From Chloroflexota bacterium (GTDB taxonomy: Bacteria; Chloroflexota; Dehalococcoidia; Lucifugimonadales; Lucifugimonadaceae), in NCBI GenBank assembly GCA_027623655.1, contig JAQBVG010000003.1:1-55101 (forward strand): 55,101 nt of DNA. The letters run 5' to 3'. The notes below the pieces were generated by a model, which did not search any database, was not told where the DNA came from, and saw only the letters and a list, made by a program, of their open reading frames with translations. Made by a program: the position numbers and the translations under genes. Below, in pieces: positions 49,683 through 55,101 of the stretch. Numbering within the stretch: the stretch's first letter is position 1; each line of letters opens with the position of its first letter.

Positions 49683-50520
49683 GCTCTTCAATCGGTGCTG
49701 GAGGCAGAATTCCGCAGAATATCTCGTAGTCGATCAGTTGTGTCACCTCCGGATTGTCTCCGCAAAGCTTGCAATCTGGATTGCGACGAACTTTCACTTC
49801 ACGGAAATCCATGGTCAACGCATCGATCAACAGCATACGGCCGGTCAATGTTTCGCCGACACCCATCGCGAGTTTGATCACTTCGAGTGCCTGGATCGAC
49901 CCGACTAGACCCGGCAGTGCGCCAATGACGCCCGCTTCCGAGCAGTTCGGTACTTCGCCGGGAGGGGGTGGATCCGGGAACATGCATCGGTAGCAGCCGT
50001 GGCCCGGCCTGTAAGTAGTGGCCTGGCCGTCGAACACGAGGATCGCGCCATCAACAAGTGGCTTACCGGCAAGGTAGGAGGCATCATTCACCAGGTAACG
50101 CGTGGCAAAATTGTCGGCCCCGTTCACGATGATGTCGTAGTTGGGGATGATATCCATCGCGTTTTCCGAATTGATCGGCTCTTCGTGAAGGATAACCTTG
50201 ACATCTGGATTGTGCGCTTCGAGCGTCTCCTTTGCGGAAATCACTTTCGGTCGCCCAACGTCCGCGTCGGTGTGCAGGATCTGGCGTTGAAGGTTCGACA
50301 CGTCGACGGTGTCGAAGTCGACAATCCCGATCGTGCCTACCCCGGCCAGGGCCAGGTAGAGCGCCACAGGAGAACCGAGTCCGCCCGCGCCAATGACCAA
50401 CACCTTGGAGTCGATCAGTTTTCGTTGGCCTGCGCTCCCAACCCCGTTCATGATCAGGTGGCGACTGTAGCGCTGTACCTGTCCCGGCGTTAGCGGCGTG
50501 AAGCCGTTAGTCTGTGCCAT
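49663..50520 (-). CDS. moeB: MoeB/ThiF-family adenylyltransferase
   Basis: This E1-like enzyme adenylates the C-terminal Gly-Gly of a small sulfur-carrier protein (MoaD, ThiS or CysO type). The 285-residue product has RYSRHLIMNGVG, nucleotide-binding VIGAGGLGSPVALYLA, DFDTVDVSNLQRQ, and two zinc CxxC pairs (CYRC and CKLC). It lacks the C-terminal rhodanese domain of MoeZ-like proteins. No carrier protein gene is in the window. With cysK directly downstream, a role in carrier-dependent cysteine synthesis is a good alternative to molybdopterin synthesis. ATG 50520. Confidence 0.9.
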   Translation of the reverse strand: MAQTNGFTPLTPGQVQRYSRHLIMNGVGSAGQRKLIDSKVLVIGAGGLGSPVALYLALAGVGTIGIVDFDTVDVSNLQRQILHTDADVGRPKVISAKETLEAHNPDVKVILHEEPINSENAMDIIPNYDIIVNGADNFATRYLVNDASYLAGKPLVDGAILVFDGQATTYRPGHGCYRCMFPDPPPPGEVPNCSEAGVIGALPGLVGSIQALEVIKLAMGVGETLTGRMLLIDALTMDFREVKVRRNPDCKLCGDNPEVTQLIDYEIFCGILPPAPIEEQMVSAD

Positions 50521-50774
50521 GTCCCTCGATTTACCTCATGTTCCATTTCGGTCGCCGCTGCGAAAATTAACGCACAATCCGAGATCGACCGAACACTATT
50601 CTTGAATTCTACTCCGCAGTTCAGGCTCGGGTATCCGGCAACTGGCTTGATAGCCTGAGCACCCGGAAACAGTTGCGTCCCCGACCGCGGACTTGAGCTT
50701 TTATCTGGCTATTAGATTCGGTGATGTCGTTCCCGGTGCAGTGCCCGAATAAAAAGTGAGCTCTCAATTCGGCC

Positions 50775-51218
50775 TTAGAAGTTTGTCCGCACCGGAACCG
50801 CAGCGGTCATCGACACCTGCTGATTCACCAGTTCGCTGATTTTTACTTTGCTCAAGTGCTCCAGCAGCATCATCTCAACATCACTCCAGAGCTCGCGCTG
50901 CGAACAAGCCCCGGAGAGCCTACAGCCATCGGGCTCCTCAACACAGTCGACCGGAGCGAGTGAATAATCGACAGAGTTCACGACATCACGGACCGAGATT
51001 GAATCTGCAGCCATGGCTAGTTTGTGACCACCCTGTGGACCTCGTCGCGATTCGATAAACCCCGACTTCTGTAGTTCCGAACATATGCGCAGCAAGTAAG
51101 GTTCCGGAATGTGCTGAGCGAGTGCAATGTCGGACGTCGAGGTGAAATCCTTTTGATTCTGCTGCGCGAGGTAGACCAGGGTTCTCACCCCGTAGTCCAC
51201 CTTCATCGGCACCAGCAT
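50775..51218 (-). CDS. Rrf2-family regulator with IscR-like cysteine spacing
   Basis: This 147-residue winged-helix Rrf2 regulator has MKVDYGVRTLVYLA, IPEPYLLRICSELQKSGFIESRRGPQGG and, from ATG 51218, Cys92, Cys99 and Cys105 (C-x6-C-x5-C). E. coli IscR uses Cys92, Cys98 and Cys104 to bind a 2Fe-2S cluster, so this is likely a cluster-binding sensor. ATG 51218 is set by Shine-Dalgarno AGGAG 8 nt upstream; the track start at 51272 is not needed. It heads the minus-strand moeB-cysK region and may control it. Confidence 0.88.
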   Translation of the reverse strand: MLVPMKVDYGVRTLVYLAQQNQKDFTSTSDIALAQHIPEPYLLRICSELQKSGFIESRRGPQGGHKLAMAADSISVRDVVNSVDYSLAPVDCVEEPDGCRLSGACSQRELWSDVEMMLLEHLSKVKISELVNQQVSMTAAVPVRTNF

Positions 51219-51643
51219 GACTACATCTCCTGAAGCGGGGGGCCACCTCGTCAGTTGCCAGTTCGAGCTCAAGATCTCTGGATGGACAGCCAGGTCCGAA
51301 ATTTCAAGCCGCTAAAAAGTCCACCAGGAACAAAAACAGCCTCAACCTGAAATAAATACATGCACCCTCTAATCATACCACCTGGTGCAACTTGAACTTG
51401 CATATGAGTTCAGCGTATCGGAATCAGACCGTCACCCGAGAAGATAGTATGTTTCGCGAATTCGTTCTCAATGTTCGATCAGCGGTGCAGACTTCGTGAT
51501 ACGATTACTGGCTGTGCAAGTTCGGAAATTGAATTCGGCGGGCACATTATTTGCATCCTTTTACGCTCAGATAAGACTGACCGGGGCTAGTCAGGTCCCA
51601 CTCACAGTCCTCTGATCACAGTCATTACGGGAGATCGATCGCG
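51219..51643. other. Divergent intergenic region between the Rrf2 gene and L25 gene
   Basis: These 425 bases separate the Rrf2 gene (minus) from the L25 gene (plus) and hold no credible ORF. Two palindromic elements at 51379-51412 are noted separately. Promoters for both genes must be here, though I cannot place convincing -35/-10 pairs. Confidence 0.5.
51379..51412. promoter_or_regulatory. Inverted repeats, candidate Rrf2 operator
   Basis: TGAACT (51393-51398) and AGTTCA (51407-51412) form an exact inverted repeat around 8 nt, next to CACCTGGTG (51379-51387). They lie about 160-195 bp upstream of the Rrf2 gene start in the divergent spacer. Symmetry and location fit a dimeric regulator site; binding is not shown. 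Confidence 0.4.
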
Positions 51644-52279
51644 ATGGACGCGATTACGCTCAACGCTGAAATTCGCACCTCGCTCGGTAAGAAAAACCGG
51701 GCGCTCAGACGACAGGGAATCACCCCGATTCACATGTACGGTCTGGCCAGGGAGTCTGAAACACTTCAGGCTGACGAGGTTGAACTCAAAACGGCCCTCC
51801 GTTCCGCAGGCCGGACCACTCCGGTCACCCTTAAAGTAAACGGCAGCGGCGAAACAGTTACGATTGTTCGATCGATCGCCCGCCATGCTGTTAGTGGAGC
51901 GATTCAGCACGTAGATTTCGAACGTGTTGACATACTCGAAGAAATGGAAACTCCAGTTCCCATTCGACTCATCGGCCAGGACGATGCTCCCGGAACTGAC
52001 GGTGGCGCAGGCGTGGTAACACAGGGCATGTTCGAGCTTCAAGTGAGAGCAAGGCCTTTCGATATTCCACACGAGATTGTCGTTGACTGCTCGGGCTTAA
52101 TGGAAACTGACTCAGCAATACTTGCAGGAGACGTGATCCTCCCTGCAGGAGTTTCGTTTGTCGGCTCGGCAGACGAGCGCGTGGCATGGATTCAGCCGCC
52201 ACGTGTAACGGCCGAAGAAGACCTCTTGCCAGTTAGCGAAGACGAGGAAGTCGAAGACGATGAAACCGTCGACGACTAG
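51644..52279 (+). CDS. rplY: Ribosomal protein L25/general stress protein Ctc
   Basis: The 211-residue product binds 5S rRNA in the large ribosomal subunit. It has the L25 domain (LNAEIRTSLGKKNRALRRQGITPIHMYG) followed by the TL5/Ctc C-terminal beta domain (VDFERVD...VPIRLIGQDDAPG) and an acidic tail (EDEEVEDDET) common in long forms. ATG 51644 follows GGGAGATC. It is monocistronic, with a strong terminator after it. Confidence 0.92.
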   Translation: MDAITLNAEIRTSLGKKNRALRRQGITPIHMYGLARESETLQADEVELKTALRSAGRTTPVTLKVNGSGETVTIVRSIARHAVSGAIQHVDFERVDILEEMETPVPIRLIGQDDAPGTDGGAGVVTQGMFELQVRARPFDIPHEIVVDCSGLMETDSAILAGDVILPAGVSFVGSADERVAWIQPPRVTAEEDLLPVSEDEEVEDDETVDD

Positions 52280-52361
52280 GATCACGCCGAAGCCGGAGCC
52301 GGAAACAAACCCGAAGAAGAGGGATAGTCAGCACTCTGTGGCGTCTAAACATGAATGTTAG

Positions 52362-52394
52362 AAACACCGCAGCTAATAGCTGCGGTGTTTTTTT
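52362..52394 (+). terminator. Strong rho-independent terminator after the L25 gene
   Basis: AAACACCGCAGCTA (52362-52375) pairs with TAGCTGCGGTGTTT (52377-52390), followed by TTTT. It lies 82 nt after the L25 gene stop and 165 nt before rny. Confidence 0.9.
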
Positions 52395-52558
52395 CTCCGG
52401 CTGTAGACTGCTGTTTGAACTCATTTCCAGTTCAACTCCTTGCACGAACCGGCTTCCGAACTTACTATGCTCATGTGCGCAGTACGGACAGACAGTTCGA
52501 CTCTTGTGCACCAATTAAGTGAAACTCACAACAGAATAAATGGCTCAGGAGGGCAAGG

Positions 52559-54088
52559 ATGGAGACCATCCTCATTGCTGTCCTTGTAGCTCTGGTTGCG
52601 GTAGTCATAGGAGGCGGAATTGGCTTCCAACTGCACAACACCCTTTCGGCGAAATCACAACGAGCAATTGAAGAGGCATCAGCGCAGCAAATGCGCAGGG
52701 CCAATGCTCGAAGCAAGGAGATTCTTCTAGAAGCAAAAGAGCAGGCGCTTCAGATACGCAGCGACGTAGAAGCGAAGCTCAATGAGCAGAGATTAGAAAC
52801 ACAACGCCAACAGAGTCGTCTCGAGGCCCGGGAAGAGACGCTACAGGGCAGGTCCGACTCGCTGGACGAACGTGAGTCCGGGTTGCGAGAACAGCGAAGC
52901 GAATTAGCCGAATCACATTCGGCTCTCGACGAGTTGAAGCGACAGGCCAGTGAACGGCTGGAAACGGTTTCGGGTCTCACCGTGGCTGATGCCAGGCAAC
53001 AACTGCTCGATCAAGCTGAAGAAGATATCCAGTTCGAACTGGCACGCCGATACAGGGATGCCGAACTAGAGGCTCAGGACCAGGCAGACGACAAGGCGCG
53101 TACGATTCTTGCAGCGAGCATGCAGAGGCTCGCGTCTGAGGTCGTTTCAGAAGCAACGATCACGAGTATTACGTTGCCGAACGACGAAATGAAAGGCCGT
53201 TTGATCGGTCGAGAAGGCAGGAATATCAGGGCCATTGAGGCCGCTACCGGAGTCGATCTAATCATCGACGACATCCCGGAGACAATCACCATTTCCTGTT
53301 TCGATCCCATCCGGCGCGAGGTTGCTCGAATAGCGCTCGATCGACTGATTCAAGATGGGCGTATTCATCCCGCCCGGATTGAGGAATCGGTGGAGAAGGC
53401 CCGGACCGAGGTAGACGAGACAGTTCGCAAAGCCGGGCAGAAAGCCATGTTTGACGCCGACGTCAAGGGTCTGCACCCCGAGTTGGTGAAACTGATCGGC
53501 CGACTCAAATTCCGATACAGCTACGGAGAAAACGTGCTGCAACACTCGGTCGAAGTTGGCATTGTCGCCGGCATCCTGGCGTCGCAGATTGGTGCCGATC
53601 CGCAGATTGCGAAGACCGCTGGCTTCCTCCACGACATCGGTAAAGCCCTCACCCACGAGGTAGAAGGCCCACACGCAGAGATCGGTGCCGACGTGGCAAA
53701 ACGTTACGGCCAGAAAGAACGGGTCGTAACGGCAGTTCGAGAGCATCACGATCGTGAGATGACCACTGTCGAATCGTTCCTGGTTGCGGCGGCTGATGCG
53801 ATCAGTGCGGCTCGACCCGGTGCCCGGCACGATACGATCGAAAACTACATCCAGAGGTTGGAGGCACTCGAAGAAGTTGCCCGTGGATTCGAAGGTGTCG
53901 AGCGCGTCTATGCTATCCAGGCTGGACGAGAAGTTCGCGTACTTGTTGACCCGGAAAATGTCGACGACATTACTGCTGCCTCACTGGCCCGCAACATCGT
54001 CCAGAAAATCGAGGAGACGCTTGCATACCCGGGCCAGATACGGGTCGTCGTCATCCGTGAATCACGAACGGTCGAGGTCGCGCAGTAA
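52559..54088 (+). CDS. rny: Ribonuclease Y
   Basis: This membrane-anchored endoribonuclease starts mRNA decay in many bacteria. The 509-residue product has an N-terminal transmembrane helix (ETILIAVLVALVAVVIGGGIG), a long coiled coil (about 35-180), a KH domain (MKGRLIGREGRNIRAIEAATG) and an HD domain (FLHDIGKALTHE, VTAVREHHD). ATG 52559 has a strong AGGAGG 6 nt upstream. Followed by a terminator and then ymdB, a pairing seen in many genomes. Confidence 0.96.
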   Translation: METILIAVLVALVAVVIGGGIGFQLHNTLSAKSQRAIEEASAQQMRRANARSKEILLEAKEQALQIRSDVEAKLNEQRLETQRQQSRLEAREETLQGRSDSLDERESGLREQRSELAESHSALDELKRQASERLETVSGLTVADARQQLLDQAEEDIQFELARRYRDAELEAQDQADDKARTILAASMQRLASEVVSEATITSITLPNDEMKGRLIGREGRNIRAIEAATGVDLIIDDIPETITISCFDPIRREVARIALDRLIQDGRIHPARIEESVEKARTEVDETVRKAGQKAMFDADVKGLHPELVKLIGRLKFRYSYGENVLQHSVEVGIVAGILASQIGADPQIAKTAGFLHDIGKALTHEVEGPHAEIGADVAKRYGQKERVVTAVREHHDREMTTVESFLVAAADAISAARPGARHDTIENYIQRLEALEEVARGFEGVERVYAIQAGREVRVLVDPENVDDITAASLARNIVQKIEETLAYPGQIRVVVIRESRTVEVAQ

Positions 54089-54118
54089 CATCAGTAAGCG
54101 GCGTAAAAGCAGGACCTG

Positions 54119-54148
54119 GAGGTCCGGCGAGTATCGTCGGACCTCTTT
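54119..54148 (+). terminator. Probable rho-independent terminator after rny
   Basis: GAGGTCCG (54119-54126) pairs exactly with CGGACCTC (54138-54145) around an 11-nt loop, followed by TTT. It is 30 nt after the rny stop. The T-run is short, so termination may be partial, with ymdB read through. Confidence 0.65.
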
Positions 54149-54264
54149 ACATCTCAATCAGGTGCGGCTGATGGTTGAATCAAACCATTTGTTTCCACAA
54201 TGTTTAGAGTGACCAGTGCAGCATCTGAAAAATCCGATATTGACCAGGTATTAGAAAGACTCGA

Positions 54265-55044
54265 ATGCGGGTACTGATGATCGGTGATGTAGTTGGCAAC
54301 GGCGGTCGACGTGCCGTGGGCAGCCTGCTTCGAGGTCTGAAATCCGAGCTGGGTATAGATTTCGTGACGCTGCAGGGCGAAAACCTTGCGGCAGGTATCG
54401 GACTGTCGGTCGACACGGTTGTTGAGATGGTCGAGGCTGGCGCGGACGTAATCACAACAGGAAATCACGTGTGGGACAAGCGAGAGTTCATCGACAGCCT
54501 CGACGATCCAAGACTTCCTGTTCTACGGCCATTGAACTATCCACCCGGCGTCCCGGGTCGCGGGGCCACGGAAGATTCGGGCCCTGTAGCGGTGATAAAT
54601 CTTATCGGGCGCGTCTGGGTCGGCGAATTCGATTCGCCATTTGCGGTCGTCGATGATCTGCTCGCTGGCGGGTTCGGACAGGGCAAGCCCATCGTTGTCG
54701 ATTTCCACGCCGAGGCAACCTCCGAGAAAGCCGCTCTCGCATGGCACCTCGATGGCAGGGTTGCTGCAGTCGTCGGGACCCACACCCACGTCCCCACGGC
54801 CGACTGCAAAGTCCTGCCTGAAGGAACCGGGTTCGTCTCCGATCTCGGCATGGTCGGTGCCGTGGATTCAATTCTTGGTGTAGAAGTCGAGGGGTCGCTA
54901 AATCGATTTCTCACCGGGTATCGACAGCGCATGCAGCCAGTCCGCACCGGAATGATGAATTTCAATTCCGTTTTGATCGATATCGACGATTCGACAAAAC
55001 TCGCAACTTCGTTGGAACGAGTAGATCGGCAGATCGAGATTTGA
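54265..55044 (+). CDS. ymdB: YmdB-family metallophosphoesterase
   Basis: The 259-residue calcineurin-like phosphodiesterase of the YmdB/TIGR00282 family hydrolyses cyclic nucleotides (2',3'-cyclic or cAMP-type) and affects motility and biofilm in Bacillus. Metal-site motifs are MIGDVVGN, ITTGNHVWDK, VDFHAEATSEK and GTHTHVPTAD. ATG 54265. It follows rny by 176 nt, a widely conserved neighbour, which suggests a joint role in RNA turnover or signalling. Confidence 0.93.
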   Translation: MRVLMIGDVVGNGGRRAVGSLLRGLKSELGIDFVTLQGENLAAGIGLSVDTVVEMVEAGADVITTGNHVWDKREFIDSLDDPRLPVLRPLNYPPGVPGRGATEDSGPVAVINLIGRVWVGEFDSPFAVVDDLLAGGFGQGKPIVVDFHAEATSEKAALAWHLDGRVAAVVGTHTHVPTADCKVLPEGTGFVSDLGMVGAVDSILGVEVEGSLNRFLTGYRQRMQPVRTGMMNFNSVLIDIDDSTKLATSLERVDRQIEI

Positions 55045-55101
55045 GCGATGCCGGCGAACAACCTGGAGACGGCAACCGGTACGACGAATCCGCACCTGCT
55101 G
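55041..55101 (+). CDS. Start of an unidentified gene running off the window
   Basis: Two frames are open to the end: TTG 55041 (overlapping the ymdB stop as TTGA; MSDAGEQPGDG) and ATG 55048 (MPANNLETATG). Either could begin a gene coupled to ymdB. Too little sequence is present to name the product or choose the start. Confidence 0.35.
   Translation, partial: MSDAGEQPGDGNRYDESAPA

Overview
The window reads as a chromosomal segment of a moderately GC-rich bacterium. The gene content and style suggest a member of the Chloroflexota, possibly the marine SAR202/Dehalococcoidia side: Thr/Pro-rich lipoprotein linkers, frequent TTG and GTG starts, a coaD-linked coiled-coil protein, and many small-molecule catabolic paralogs (Ldh2-type dehydrogenase, class V aminotransferase, two hydroxypyruvate isomerase-like proteins, UxuA-like dehydratase, HpcH/HpaI aldolase, amidase, SDR). 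This placement is inference; there is no rRNA in the window.

Layout. 1-5300: a truncated ORF, a PD-(D/E)XK-like protein, divergent ldh2 and aminotransferase genes, then two tandem redoxin lipoproteins. The first redoxin is interrupted by an in-frame TGA exactly at the peroxidatic position and is followed by a bacterial SECIS-like hairpin, so it is best read as a selenoprotein (3694-4587). 5300-15200: DUF1015 protein, ligA, a frameshifted unknown gene, pth, an HExxH metalloprotease lipoprotein and an Old Yellow Enzyme. 15300-20300: lysS-serS on the minus strand, rsmD-coaD-coiled-coil protein on the plus strand with a strong terminator. 20400-23900: an aminoglycoside-phosphotransferase-like pseudogene, an intact phosphotransferase, and a padR-arsM arsenic module with Cys-Cys pairs in the regulator and overlapping palindromes in its promoter. 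23960-28070: polA-mutM and a two-helix membrane protein. 28325-32046: an intact tRNA-Ser(TGA) and, 3.6 kb away, a decayed copy of its 3' half, bracketing an unknown lipoprotein and an SLC13/ArsB-type transporter. 32186-37000: UxuA-like protein, HpcH/HpaI aldolase, hybrid histidine kinase. 37276-41050: sucC-sucD and two alpha/beta hydrolases. 41125-48516 (minus): pgpA, ppc, two hyi paralogs, an SDR lacking the usual Tyr/Lys pair, and an amidase. 48616-51218 (minus): cysK, moeB and an IscR-like Rrf2 regulator, a sulfur or Fe-S themed cluster. 51644-55101: ribosomal protein L25/Ctc, rny, ymdB and the start of another gene.

How the genes fit together. Most of the window is core information processing (ligA, pth, serS, lysS, rsmD, coaD, polA, mutM, L25, rny, tRNA-Ser) and central carbon metabolism (sucCD, ppc), interspersed with accessory catabolic and envelope genes. 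The strongest unusual signals are the Sec-dependent redoxin lipoprotein beside a Sec/Cys-less paralog, the PadR-type candidate arsenic switch, the tRNA-Ser/3'-fragment pair, a 36-bp perfect palindrome over the moeB stop codon, and two loci where single missing bases break otherwise good genes.
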